From assembly GCA_963762425.1 (NCBI GenBank), contig CAVXKY010000013.1:1-64000 (forward strand): 64,000 nt of DNA. The letters run 5' to 3'. The translations under genes and the position numbers were made by a program. The notes beneath the pieces are model-generated. The model saw only the letters and a list, made by a program, of their open reading frames with translations. It did not search any database and was not told the DNA's origin. The DNA comes from REEB95 sp963762425 (GTDB taxonomy: Bacteria > Pseudomonadota > Alphaproteobacteria > ATCC43930 > CGMCC-115725). This document shows, one piece after another, positions 54,827 to 63,106 of this stretch. Position 1 is the stretch's first letter, and each line of letters starts with the position of its first letter.

Positions 54827-54856
54827 GCTTATGCATAGTTTCCGCCTCCGCTCTTT

Positions 54857-54877
54857 GTTATATCCAATGGATATAGC
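54857..54877. promoter_or_regulatory. ModE-type operator (Mo-box) upstream of modA
   Basis: GTTATATCC and GGATATAGC are inverted halves separated by AAT, giving a TATAT-rich palindrome like known ModE sites. It lies 31 bp before the modA start and about 45 bp after the ModE-type regulator stop. The same half-sites occur around modB, split by the IS element. Confidence 0.65.
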
Positions 54878-54920
54878 GCGATCCTGCGCCAGGGACGCGG
54901 CGGGATCAAGCGGCGAAAGC

Positions 54921-55265
54921 CTATCGCCGATGCGTGGCCGCGGCGTCGAAGGCCGCGAGCTGTTTCGCCAGGACGCGGTGGGTCTTCTTTTCCATGTCGC
55001 GGTAATGCCGCACCAGGCGGCGGCCGAAGGGCGTGAGCCGCGCCCCGCCGCCTTCCTTGCCGCCGGGGCTGGTGGCGACCACGCGCTCCTTGAACAGGCG
55101 GTTCAACTCGTCGGCCAGCAGCCAGGCGCGGCGGTAGGACATTTTCATGGCGCGGCCGGCGGCGGAAATCGAGCCGGTCTCGCCGATCAATTCCAGCAGG
55201 CGGATCTTGCCCGGGCCCACGGCGCGGGAAGGCGATAAATCGATGCGGATGGTGAGCTTGGCCAT
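54921..55265 (-). CDS. ModE-type winged-helix molybdate-responsive regulator (DNA-binding domain only)
   Basis: 114 residues from MAKLTIRIDLSPSRAVGPGK. It has the ModE/LysR-like helix-turn-helix (IRLLELIGETGSISAAGRAM and KMSYRRAWLLADELNRLF), then GGARLTPFGRRLVRHYRDME. No molybdate-binding (MOP/TOBE) domain, so it is a one-domain form known in alphaproteobacteria. It probably represses modBC and modA through the two palindromes described. A 12-codon duplicate of its 5' end lies just upstream. Confidence 0.85.
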   Translation of the reverse strand: MAKLTIRIDLSPSRAVGPGKIRLLELIGETGSISAAGRAMKMSYRRAWLLADELNRLFKERVVATSPGGKEGGGARLTPFGRRLVRHYRDMEKKTHRVLAKQLAAFDAAATHRR

Positions 55266-55285
55266 TGCGGTTCCCGCGCCGTGGC

Positions 55286-55357
55286 TTAGGTTTTGCCGCC
55301 TGCGGCGGCGGGGGCCTTGGAAGGCGACAGATCGATGCGGATGGTCAGTTTCGCCAT
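55286..55357 (-). CDS. 23-codon micro-ORF duplicating the start of the ModE-type gene
   Basis: Reads MAKLTIRIDLSPSKAPAAAG then GKT and a TAA. The first 13 codons repeat the first 13 of the gene downstream (MAKLTIRIDLSPS), at about 33 of 39 bases, with the differences synonymous. It ends 20 bp before the real start. It may be a remnant of a tandem duplicate or a translated leader. Conservation at protein level but not DNA level argues that it was once under selection. Confidence 0.5.
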   Translation of the reverse strand: MAKLTIRIDLSPSKAPAAAGGKT

Positions 55358-55398
55358 CCGCCGATGCTAGCAGAGATTTAAGCCGGAAGGAGGGGCGC

Positions 55399-55786
55399 TC
55401 AGCTGCCGTTGGCGCCGCTGGCCAGGACCGGGCCGAGGATGCGCGCGATATAGGCGGTATCGTCGGTGAAGCGGATGCCGACCATGCCGATGCCGAGCCA
55501 GACCACGTCGGCGTTGAGCGGCGCGAGCATGTCGAAGTCGAGCCGGACGCGCTGGAATTTCTTCAACTCGGCCACCAGCCGGACCCGCGCGCCGCCGAAC
55601 GACAAATCATAGACCGTGCAGCCATAGGCGCCTTCGGGCAGCACCAGCCGGGCCGCCCAATGCACGTTCTTGCGCTCGTGCACACGGCGATCCTGGGCAC
55701 GCGCGCTCGTCGTTTTCCAGTTGCTGGCGCATGCGCCAGAGAGATTCCGCGTCAGGCCCGTCCTTGTCGGACATCGGCATGCTCAT
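55399..55786 (-). CDS. PilZ-domain protein, one-base frameshift
   Basis: Starts MSMPMSDKDGPDAESLWRMR and QQLENDER; an extra base near 55699 must be skipped to reach AQDRRVHERKNVHWAARLVL, YDLSFGGARVRLVAEL (the DxSxxGxR c-di-GMP motif) and a beta-barrel end. The upstream RxxxR-like segment (DRRVHERKNVHW) fits the other half of the c-di-GMP site. About 128 residues when corrected; length 3n+1. A c-di-GMP sensor with unknown output, placed between modC and the ModE-type gene. Confidence 0.7.
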
Positions 55787-55930
55787 AATTATCCCTCGTG
55801 CCCCTAATTCGTCTTTAGGATTATGGACTACCGAACCATGCCATGAGTTTATTGACCGTATCTTACGAACCAGCGGGATTCAGATCGCAATTATCCGGTA
55901 TTTTAGCGATCGGGCGGCGGGTCCGGGGCC

Positions 55931-57043
55931 TTACGAGGCCTCGGTTTCGGCCTCGCGGGGGCCCGGGCTGGAGCGGTTGAGCGCCACGGTCTTGACCAGG
56001 GCATGGACCGGGCTGCCGGGCTGCAATTTCAGCTCGTGCAGCGCCCGCTGGGTGATGCGGGCCCACAGCATCACCGGCTCGGAGGGCGTGCCGATGTCGA
56101 TCCGCAAATCGACCAGCGGCCCCTTATCCGGCGAGATTTCGACCACCTTGCCGGCGAAGGCGTTGCGGATGGAAAGGCCGGAAACCGGGGCAGTGGCCAG
56201 CACCACGTCGCGGGCATGGATGCGCAGGCGCAGCACCGTGCCCAAGGGCAAGTCCACGCGCGGCACGCGCAGCCTTCCGCCCGGAAACGCCAGTTCGGAA
56301 AGGCCGTAGGTCGCATCCTGGCCGCGCAAAACGGTGCGGAGAACCGATCCGGCCTCGAAGCGTCCGGTCAAGGGACGCAAATCGATGCGGCTGGTCAGCT
56401 CCTCGACCGGGCCGATGGCGGCGATGCGCCCGTCATCGACCAGCGCCAGCGTGTCGGCCAGTTGCACGACATCTTCCATCGCGTGGCTGACATAGACGAT
56501 GGGCAGGCGCAGCTCGTCGCGCAGCCGCGCGATGAAGGGCAGGATTTCGGCCTTGCGCGCGGCGTCGAGAGCGGCCAGCGGCTCGTCCATGAGCAGGAGA
56601 CGCGGGGAGGCGAGCAGCGCGCGGCCGATGGCGACGCGCTGTTTTTCGCCGCCCGACAGCTCCGCCACCCTTCGCGCCAGGAGATTCTCGATCCCGAGCA
56701 AAGCCACCACCGCGTCGAAGGAAACCGGGGCATTTCCCTTGCCGCCATAAAGCAAATTGCCCCTGACCGAGTAATGCGGAAACAGGCGGTGTTCCTGGAA
56801 GATGTAGCCGAGGCGGCGGCGCTCGGGCGGTAAATCGATGCCGCGTTCCGAATCAAACAGGGTCTCGCCGCCGACCGCGATCCTGCCGCGATCGGGTTTC
56901 AGCAGTCCGGCCAGCGCGTTGACGATGGAGGTCTTGCCCGCGCCCGAGCGGCCGAAAAGCGCGGTGATGCCCGAGGCGGGCGCGGTGAAGCGCGCGGCGA
57001 GATGGAATTCGCCCAGGTGCTTCTCGATGTCGAGTTCGATCAT
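55931..57043 (-). CDS. modC: molybdate ABC transporter ATP-binding protein
   Basis: 370 residues from MIELDIEKHLGEFHLAARFT. Walker A GRSGAGKTS, Q-loop YIFQEHRLFPHYSVRGNLLY, signature LSGGEKQRVAIGRALL, Walker B LLLMDEPLAALD, H-loop YVSHAMEDV. The C-terminal TOBE/MOP domain (about 290-355: LRIHARDVVLATAPVSGLSI and so on) binds molybdate and regulates the pump. It starts 5 bp after modB. Confidence 0.95.
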   Translation of the reverse strand: MIELDIEKHLGEFHLAARFTAPASGITALFGRSGAGKTSIVNALAGLLKPDRGRIAVGGETLFDSERGIDLPPERRRLGYIFQEHRLFPHYSVRGNLLYGGKGNAPVSFDAVVALLGIENLLARRVAELSGGEKQRVAIGRALLASPRLLLMDEPLAALDAARKAEILPFIARLRDELRLPIVYVSHAMEDVVQLADTLALVDDGRIAAIGPVEELTSRIDLRPLTGRFEAGSVLRTVLRGQDATYGLSELAFPGGRLRVPRVDLPLGTVLRLRIHARDVVLATAPVSGLSIRNAFAGKVVEISPDKGPLVDLRIDIGTPSEPVMLWARITQRALHELKLQPGSPVHALVKTVALNRSSPGPREAETEAS

Positions 57044-57048
57044 GGCGC

Positions 57049-57741
57049 TTATCCGGCGCCCCGGATGCGGCGGTCGAGCCGGCGCGCCACCAGCTCGGAA
57101 GCGATCAGCGCCGCCATCGCCAGCAGCACCGAGATCACGGTCAGGCGCCAAGCGGCCTGGTCGCCGCCCGGAACCTGGGTCAAGGCGTAAAGCGCCAGCG
57201 GCAAAGTCTGGGTCTCGCCCGGGATGTTGGAGACGAAGGTGATGGTGGCGCCGAATTCGCCGACGCTTCTGGCAAACGCCAGGATGGCGCCGGTCAATAT
57301 TCCGGGCGACATCAGCGGCAGGACGATGGTGGAAAACACCCTGGCGCGCCCGGCGCCGAGCGTCCGCGCGGCGGCCTCGAGCCGCCGGTCGACGTTCTCC
57401 AGCGAGAGCCGCATGGCGCGCACCATCAGCGGGAAGGCCATCACCGCCGAAGCCAAGGCGGCGCCTTTCCAATTAAACGCAAAGGTGATGCCGAAGACCT
57501 GATAGAGCCAGGCGCCGGCAACGCCGTTCCGGCCGAACAGCACCAGCAGCGTGAAGCCCACCACCACCGGCGGCAGCACCAGCGGCAGATGGACCAGGCC
57601 GTTGAGCAGGATCTTGCCCGGAAACTCGCGCCGCGCCAGCAGCCAGGCGACGGCCAATCCCAGGGGCAGGCTGAAGACGACGCTCACCAGCCCGACGCGC
57701 AGGCTCAACAGCAGGGCTTCGCTTTCGAGCGGCGTCAGCAT
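57049..57741 (-). CDS. modB: molybdate ABC transporter permease
   Basis: 230 residues, five to six helices. Markers are LPLGLAVAWLLARREFPGK, VHLPLVLPPVVVGFTLL and the EAA coupling loop EAARTLGAGRARVFSTIVLP. GAGGAAGAG precedes ATG 57741. The IS1595-family element begins 46 bp upstream, inside the presumed ModE operator, so its normal promoter is separated from it. Confidence 0.94.
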   Translation of the reverse strand: MLTPLESEALLLSLRVGLVSVVFSLPLGLAVAWLLARREFPGKILLNGLVHLPLVLPPVVVGFTLLVLFGRNGVAGAWLYQVFGITFAFNWKGAALASAVMAFPLMVRAMRLSLENVDRRLEAAARTLGAGRARVFSTIVLPLMSPGILTGAILAFARSVGEFGATITFVSNIPGETQTLPLALYALTQVPGGDQAAWRLTVISVLLAMAALIASELVARRLDRRIRGAG

Positions 57742-57772
57742 TCTCTTCCTCGCTCCCGGTTCCGGCGCCTCT

Positions 57773-57787
57773 GTTATATCCGGTTAT
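57773..57787. promoter_or_regulatory. left half of a split ModE-type operator, ending in the IS target duplication
   Basis: GTTATAT (57773-57779) followed by CCGGTTAT, the 8-bp target duplicate. Joining across the element to ATATAGCG at 60491-60498 rebuilds GTTATAT-N8-ATATAGC, nearly the same as the intact box at 54857-54877. It lies 32 bp before modB. Confidence 0.55.
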
Positions 57788-57854
57788 CGCAATTATCCCT
57801 TTGACAAAGGATAACGCTTTTGGTAGTATGGCCCATCAAATAGAGGATTTGGCT

Positions 57855-58790
57855 ATGGCTATCAACCTGACTGACCCGGTTTTCACGGACGAAAACAAAG
57901 CCCGCATCCACCTGGAGGCGATCCGCTGGCCGCATGGCCCGGTCTGCCCGCATTGTGGAAACGCCGACACGAAACGCATCTATGGCATTGCCGCAAACCC
58001 GGCGAAGAAAATCCGCGCGGGGCTTCGGGAATGTGGCGAGTGTGGCGAACAGTTCACGGTGCAAACTGGTTCCGTGATGGAGTCCAGCCACGTTCCGCTG
58101 AACAAGTGGGTTCTTGCCTATCGCCTTATGGCATCGGCCAAGAAAGGCATCAGCGCCCATCAGATGCATCGCACTATCGGGGTGACTTACAAAACCGCAT
58201 GGTTTATGTGCCACCGCATCCGTGAGTCCATGCGGGAAATCAACCCGACGCCGCTTGGCGGAAAAGGCAAGATCGTAGAGGCGGATGAAACCTACGTAGG
58301 CGGAAAACCGCGCCGTGGTGGCCGCAAATCAAAGTTTGGTCGGGGAACAAAGAAAATCCCGGTCGTCGCTTTGATTGAACGCGGTGGTCGCGCTCGCGCC
58401 GTTTCAACTCCGGACGCGAAAGCGGAAACTCTTACCAAACTCATTCGCGCTAACGTCGATAAGCGAAGCAAGTTTATGACTGACGAATGGCGTCCCTATA
58501 TCGTCGTTGGCCGCGACTTTAAGGGCGGTCATCATCGCGTCGAGCATGGTGCTGGCGTCTATGCCAAGGGCGAAGCGCACGTAAACAGTGCGGAAGGTTT
58601 CTTTGGGCTGTTCAAGCGCGGCATCGTTGGAAGTTTCCACCACGTTTCAGCGCAGCACATTGATAGGTATTGCGATGAATTTGCGTTCCGTTGGAGCCTT
58701 CGGGAAATTGACGATACGGCTCGTGCCGTTGCCGCGATTAAAGGTGCGGAAGGCAAACGGTTGACCTATCGAAATCCTCGTTCAACGTAA
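57855..58790 (+). CDS. IS1595-family transposase
   Basis: 311 residues from MAINLTDPVFTDENKA, after an AGAGGA site. N-terminal zinc ribbon GPVCPHCGNADT...LRECGECGEQFTVQTG (CxxC...CxxC), helix-turn-helix VPLNKWVLAYRLMASAKKGI, then the ISXO2-like DDE domain: VEADETYVGGK (first Asp), FMTDEWRPY (second Asp), NSAEGFFGLFKRGI and FHHVSAQHIDRYCDEFAFRW (last acidic residue). An upstream ATG at 57828 is possible. Appears intact. Confidence 0.93.
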   Translation: MAINLTDPVFTDENKARIHLEAIRWPHGPVCPHCGNADTKRIYGIAANPAKKIRAGLRECGECGEQFTVQTGSVMESSHVPLNKWVLAYRLMASAKKGISAHQMHRTIGVTYKTAWFMCHRIRESMREINPTPLGGKGKIVEADETYVGGKPRRGGRKSKFGRGTKKIPVVALIERGGRARAVSTPDAKAETLTKLIRANVDKRSKFMTDEWRPYIVVGRDFKGGHHRVEHGAGVYAKGEAHVNSAEGFFGLFKRGIVGSFHHVSAQHIDRYCDEFAFRWSLREIDDTARAVAAIKGAEGKRLTYRNPRST

Positions 58791-58825
58791 CCGGGCGCAG
58801 CGTAAGCTCGCTCGTTTGCGCCGAA

Positions 58826-59008
58826 TCATGGAGATTTTGAACGACCTTTAGCCTTGCGTTTCATGGCGCGGGCGCGCGGTGTCTTGCCTACAAGGGACTT
58901 TTGCGGCTTGTATGGCGTAGTCAACGCGCGTCTTAGCGCCTCTGTCGCGCGGCGCTCGGCTTCTGCGTCGCTATATTGGTCGTCTTGTTTTATGTGTGGC
59001 AATTCCAT
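58826..59008 (-). CDS. small charged passenger protein of the IS element
   Basis: 60 residues: MELPHIKQDDQYSDAEAERR, then ATEALRRALTTPYKPQKSLV and a Lys/Arg-rich tail. The YSDxEAERRxxEALRRAL-x-TPxKPxK pattern is one I associate with small conserved proteins of alphaproteobacterial mobile DNA; function unknown. It is opposite in direction to the other element genes and overlaps only the longer, unlikely start of the HNH gene. Confidence 0.5.
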   Translation of the reverse strand: MELPHIKQDDQYSDAEAERRATEALRRALTTPYKPQKSLVGKTPRARAMKRKAKGRSKSP

Positions 59009-59026
59009 CTCTCTTTCGCGGGCATC

Positions 59027-60176
59027 ATGGTACAGCCAACAAACGCTGAGATAAAGATTTTTCCCGATAAGGATGGGAACGTGGAGTTAAAAATCTCCAG
59101 CGGTGCTCAGCGTATGAATATCAAATTTCCTTCCACAGAGATAGGGCAGTTCGCCACTTTCCTGCTCGGAAATGCGAAAGCTGCTTATTCAATGAATCAA
59201 AATATAACTGGGGATGCTCAAACACAAAGAGCGGCCAATAAGCCAATAACGGCTTTTATTCCAGCGGATGCGCTGACAGTAGGAACCATAAATAATCGAC
59301 AGCGCGTCATTCTGGTAAAAGTCGGTGATACCCAATTTGCACTTAGTCTGGATGAAGCCCAGTTGCGGGGACTTTCAAGGTATATTTCGAACGCATTTTG
59401 GAAAACTGGCTCTACTACAGCATCGCATGTGCTCTTGTTTTCAATCGTAAAAGACTTTTTTGAAGATTTGCATAATTGGGTACTGCTCATTACCCCGCGA
59501 ATAAAGTATGAGTGGAAATATCATTCGCAGAAAATCACTTCGCTACTTATGGGTCGTTCTCTTCGGATAATTAACGAAATTAAATTCGTTCCGAATGTTG
59601 GGTTCAAACAATATGATTCTGTGCGTAAATGTATCTACTGCGGGCGAACAACATATTCGGATAAGCCGCTTGTCAGAAAATACCCGCTGGGAAATGAACA
59701 CATTATCCCCGAGAGTGTGGGTGCCCAATTAGAGTTGCCAGAAGCGAGTTGTCAAAAGCACGAAACAATTACTGGGGCACAAGTTGAAGGTGACGTACTT
59801 GGAAGGACGTTAGGGGTACGCACATGTTATATCGAATGCTTGCGAAGATAGGACATGCAAACTCGCTACAGCAGAGAAGCCAGAAAAATTTAAGCCGCTA
59901 CTTTTGGAACTAATTGATAAAGGGACGCCCGGCTTTTTTAATCACATCGGCGGCGACCCATATATTTCGAAACTAAAAAAGTCGGATCACTTGCATGAAT
60001 TGGGGTTAGGCTATCAACGTGCGAATGGCATAGATTATTTAGTCGCCAAGATAAGGCTATTCGCTAAATACGGTGGTCCAGTTTATTACGTTGTCGTGGG
60101 AGAATCGCTGGAAAGCCCTATCGCTAAATTTAAAAGTTCTTTTTCAAGCAAAATTTCTTCAATGCTACGCCGATAA
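59027..60176 (+). pseudogene. HNH-endonuclease-like passenger gene, frameshifted
   Basis: From MVQPTNAEIKIFPDKDGNVE the first frame reads on to a zinc/HNH-like stretch: KCIYCGRTTY, YPLGNEHIIPESVGAQLELP, ASCQKHETITG and VLGRTLG, ending at 59851. The continuation THMLYRMLAKIGHA and then EKPEKFKPLLLELIDKGTPG...VYYVVVGES lies in two other phases, so two indels (about 59815 and 59865) break it. Together about 385 residues. The N-terminal half may be a targeting domain. A possible restriction-like or self-defence cargo, probably inactive as written. Confidence 0.65.
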
Positions 60177-60482
60177 AATTCCTTTTGATGAGACGGTAGG
60201 TTTTCCCACGATCCGCTGCCCGTGGGATCGAGGCGCTCCATTTTCAGATAAAGACATGACGCTAGGCTTTCGACTGCCTGCGCCCGCGATAGGGGTGCGC
60301 TCATGCACCCCTCGCATAGCGGATCGTCCCGCGCGAGCCGGAAGAAAGCGGGGTGGCGTCTAGACATGGGAGAACCGAAAGCGGCGATTGGGCGATGAAA
60401 ATGGGATCGCCCAAATCGCTTGCACCGGCCTGTCTGCGATATACTAGCTTTTGTACGTCCCTTTGCGAAAGGGATAATTGCG
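60177..60482. other. non-coding right end of the IS element
   Basis: No gene seen. Two perfect hairpins occur: CCCACG with CGTGGG (near 60210-60231) and GGGGTGC with GCACCCC (near 60293-60312). Neither has a T-run. The right terminal repeat closes the region. Confidence 0.4.
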
Positions 60483-60523
60483 CCGGTTATATATAGCGCC
60501 TGGAACGGGCTTGGGCGAGCGCG

Positions 60524-61711
60524 TCAGGAGGCGGCCGCGAGGCGCTTGAAACCGGCTTCGAGATCGGCGACCAGATCGCCCACGTCCTCGAGCCCGGCAT
60601 GGAGGCGCAGCACCGGGCCCGATTGCCATTTCACCGCGCTACGCAAATGCTCGGGGTAGACCGGCACCAGCAGGCTTTCGAAGCCGCCCCAGGAGAAACC
60701 CATGCCGTAAAGCTCCATGCCGTCGAGCATGGCGTCGACCGCGCGCTTGGGCGTGCCGGGTTTCAGGATGAAGCTGAACAGGCCGGAGGAGCCGGTGAAA
60801 TCGCGCTTCCACAGATTGTGGCCGGGAAAGGACGCCAGCGCCGGATGCAGCACGCGCTCAACCTCTTTCCGTTTCTCCAGCCAGCGCGCCAATTCCAGCG
60901 CGGTCTTCTCGTGCTGGCGCAGCCTGACCCCGGCGGTGCGCAGGCCCCGGAGCGCCAGGTAGCAATCGTCGGGCGCGGCATGATTGCCCATTTGCGTCGC
61001 GGCCTCGCGCACCGGCAGGAAGCTGTCCTCGGTCGTCACCGCCAGCCCCATCATGGCGTCGCTGTGGCCGACGATGTATTTGGTGCCGGCGATCACCTCG
61101 ACGTCGACGCCGAGATCCAGCGGCTTGAAGAACAGCGGCGCCGCCCAGGTGTTGTCGAGCACGGTCTTGATCTTGCGCGCCTTGGCAAGCTTGACGATGG
61201 CGGGCGTGTCCTGCACTTCGAAGGTCAGCGAGCCGGGGCTTTCGAGATAGATGAGCCTGGTGTTGGGCCGGATGAGGGCGGCGATCCCTTCGCCCATGGT
61301 CGGGTTGTAGAAGGCCGTCTCGACGCCGAAGCGCGCCAGGAAATTGTTGCAGAAGGCCCGCACCGGGCCGTAAACCGAATCCGTCACCAGCACATGGTCG
61401 CCCGCCTTGACGAAGGCGAGCAATGCTGCATAGCAGGCCGCGGCGCCCGAGCAGAAGGCGATCGCGCGCGGCCCGCCTTCGAGCGCCGCCACCGCCTGTT
61501 CCAGCGCAAATGTCGTCGGCGTGCCGTAGCGGCCATAGACCACCTGGTCCACGCCATAGCGGTTCTTCTGCGCCTTTTCCAGATCGGCCACGCTCTGATG
61601 GACGATGGTCGAGGCGTGGTAGACCGGCGGGTTGACCACGCCGAAATTCGCGGCCGGATCGCGCCCGGCATGGGCGAGGAGGGTGTCGGGTTTCTTGGAT
61701 TTGCTTTTCAT
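60524..61711 (-). CDS. metC: cystathionine beta-lyase
   Basis: 395 residues, PLP-dependent Cys/Met-metabolism fold. Markers are VVNPPVYHASTIVHQSVADL, YGRYGTPTTFALEQAVAALE, FCSGAAACYAALLAF, DNTWAAPLFFKPLDLG and AGTKYIVGHSDAMMG with the PLP lysine. The C-terminal GFSWGGFESLLVP is typical of MetC rather than MetB or MetZ. Cleaves cystathionine to homocysteine. Its 3' end lies 34 bp from the IS target duplicate, so before insertion it preceded modB in the same direction. Confidence 0.88.
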   Translation of the reverse strand: MKSKSKKPDTLLAHAGRDPAANFGVVNPPVYHASTIVHQSVADLEKAQKNRYGVDQVVYGRYGTPTTFALEQAVAALEGGPRAIAFCSGAAACYAALLAFVKAGDHVLVTDSVYGPVRAFCNNFLARFGVETAFYNPTMGEGIAALIRPNTRLIYLESPGSLTFEVQDTPAIVKLAKARKIKTVLDNTWAAPLFFKPLDLGVDVEVIAGTKYIVGHSDAMMGLAVTTEDSFLPVREAATQMGNHAAPDDCYLALRGLRTAGVRLRQHEKTALELARWLEKRKEVERVLHPALASFPGHNLWKRDFTGSSGLFSFILKPGTPKRAVDAMLDGMELYGMGFSWGGFESLLVPVYPEHLRSAVKWQSGPVLRLHAGLEDVGDLVADLEAGFKRLAAAS

Positions 61712-61783
61712 CGGGGTGGGGCAGGGGGCTTTCGCCTATCTAGCATCGCCCCGTATCGGGGCGCGAGGGCAATCTTCGAGCTT

Positions 61784-62929
61784 TTAGCCGGATATCGCGA
61801 CCCCGATCAATTTGCCGATGCCGAATGTCACCGCCGCCGCGCCCAGCCCGATGAGCAGCTGCCGCAGGCCGGAAAACAGCACGCCGCGCCCGGTGAACAG
61901 CGTGGTGCCGGCGCCGATCAGGAACATGACCGCGCCGCTCAGGCCCGCCCCCGCCCACACCGCCGCGTTGCCGCTCAGGAAGGCAAAGGGGATCACCGGC
62001 ATGGCGGCGCCGGTCGCGAACAGCAGGAACGAGGTCCCCGCCGCGACCCAGGCCGAGCCGCCGAGCTCCTTCGGGTCGATGCCCAGTTCCTCGCGCGCCA
62101 GCGTGTCGAGCGCCGCGTCCTTGTCGCCGATGATGCCCTCGGCCAGCTGCTTCGCCTGGTGCTCGCTCAGGCCCTTGGCCTGGTAGATCAGCGCCAGCTC
62201 TTCCTTTTCTTCCTCGGGGAATTCCCGCAGCTCCTCGGCCTCGACGGCGATCTGCGATTGCGCCAGCTCGCGCGCGCTGTTGACCGAGAGCCATTCGCCC
62301 ATCGCCATCGAACACGCGCCGGCGATCAGCCCGGCGAGCCCGGTGATCAGCACGGCGTGGCTCGAAAGCTCGGCCCCGGCCACGCCGGCAACCAGGCTGA
62401 GGTTGGAGACCAGCCCGTCATTGGCGCCGAGCACCGCGGCGCGCAGGGCGTTGCCGCCGCCGCGATGGCGGCCCTCGATCTGCGCCAGCTCGCCGCCGGT
62501 CAGTCCGCCGCGCGGCGGCCGCGCCATGGCCTGGATGATGCGCGCATGCGAGCGTTCGTCGTCGGGCAGGCCCGCCGCCGCCGCTTCCGGCTGCGTGTCA
62601 TATTGGGTGACGTCGCTGCGCTCGAGGGTATCGACGATCGGCAGCACCGTGTCAGTGCCGAAGCGCCGCGCGAGCCAGGCGAGAAACCGCGATCGCAGAC
62701 CCGGGTGTTGCGGGCCCGCGCGGCCGCCCGCGCCGGTGATGCGCCGCGTCCAGAATTCCGCGTGCGCCTCCTCGACCGAGGCGAGGCGGCGATAGACCTG
62801 CTTGAGCTTCGGATCGGCCTCGGCCTCGGCCAGCGCGCGATAGAGCGCGGCGCTGTCGACCTCGCCCTGGAGATTGCGCCGGTAGCGGCCCAGGCTGGAG
62901 CGGCCCGGTGGGTTCGGGGTGTTGCTCAT
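61784..62929 (-). CDS. mbfA: membrane-bound ferritin-like iron exporter (rubrerythrin-VIT1 fusion, MbfA type)
   Basis: 381 residues from MSNTPNPPGRSSLGRYRRNL. The N-terminal rubrerythrin-like four-helix domain (about 1-140) has DSAALYRALAEAE, SVEEAHAEFW (ExxH) and a second DDERSHARII segment for the di-iron site. The C-terminal VIT1/CCC1 domain (about 165-381) has GGGNALRAAVLGANDGLVSN, GACSMAMGEWLSV and several helices. Alphaproteobacterial MbfA exports iron and protects against peroxide and acid. No clear Irr box was seen upstream. Divergent from tetR. Confidence 0.9.
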   Translation of the reverse strand: MSNTPNPPGRSSLGRYRRNLQGEVDSAALYRALAEAEADPKLKQVYRRLASVEEAHAEFWTRRITGAGGRAGPQHPGLRSRFLAWLARRFGTDTVLPIVDTLERSDVTQYDTQPEAAAAGLPDDERSHARIIQAMARPPRGGLTGGELAQIEGRHRGGGNALRAAVLGANDGLVSNLSLVAGVAGAELSSHAVLITGLAGLIAGACSMAMGEWLSVNSARELAQSQIAVEAEELREFPEEEKEELALIYQAKGLSEHQAKQLAEGIIGDKDAALDTLAREELGIDPKELGGSAWVAAGTSFLLFATGAAMPVIPFAFLSGNAAVWAGAGLSGAVMFLIGAGTTLFTGRGVLFSGLRQLLIGLGAAAVTFGIGKLIGVAISG

Positions 62930-63027
62930 GGCGGCGATTATAGCGGCTTTCGGCCGGCGCGGGCGCGCGGCGCGGCTTCGCGGTCCGGCCGCATGACAGG
63001 CATGCCCCGCGGCGGGATTTCGAACGA

Positions 63028-63054
63028 TTGACAATATCTATCGATTGATACAAT
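63028..63054 (+). promoter_or_regulatory. promoter and probable TetR operator
   Basis: TTGACA (63028-63033) and TACAAT (63049-63054) form a strong promoter with a short 15-bp spacer. The near-palindrome TATCTATCGATTGATA (63035-63050, one mismatched pair) fills the spacer, an ideal place for a TetR repressor to block transcription. It is 53 bp before the tetR start. Confidence 0.55.
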
Positions 63055-63106
63055 CTGGCTCCGTGCCCCAAACGGCGCCGGAACGGCCGCGCGGCACGGA
63101 GGCTTC

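Larger units (their letters stand above)
57788..60482 (+). mobile_element. 2.7-kb IS1595-family insertion with passenger genes
   Basis: Left end CGCAATTATCCCTTT (57788-57802) and right end AAAGGGATAATTGCG (60468-60482) are terminal inverted repeats, with more similarity inward. Both sides are flanked by CCGGTTAT (57780-57787 and 60483-60490), the 8-bp duplication typical of IS1595. The element carries its transposase, a small minus-strand gene and an HNH-like gene broken by frameshifts. The flanks are modB and metC. Confidence 0.9.

Noticed and set aside
54047..54836. Long minus-strand frame in another phase across modA
   Set aside because: Its translation is Arg-rich and motif-free; the other phase gives clear ModA sequence.
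55886..55912. ATCGCAATTATCCGG...GCGAT, resembling the IS1595 element end
   Set aside because: Only about 11 bases match the element end, with no partner end or target duplication nearby; considered a chance or weak palindrome near the modC stop.
60599..63031. Plus-strand open frame of 810 codons opposite metC and mbfA
   Set aside because: Same reason: antisense shadow; both minus-strand genes carry clear catalytic motifs.
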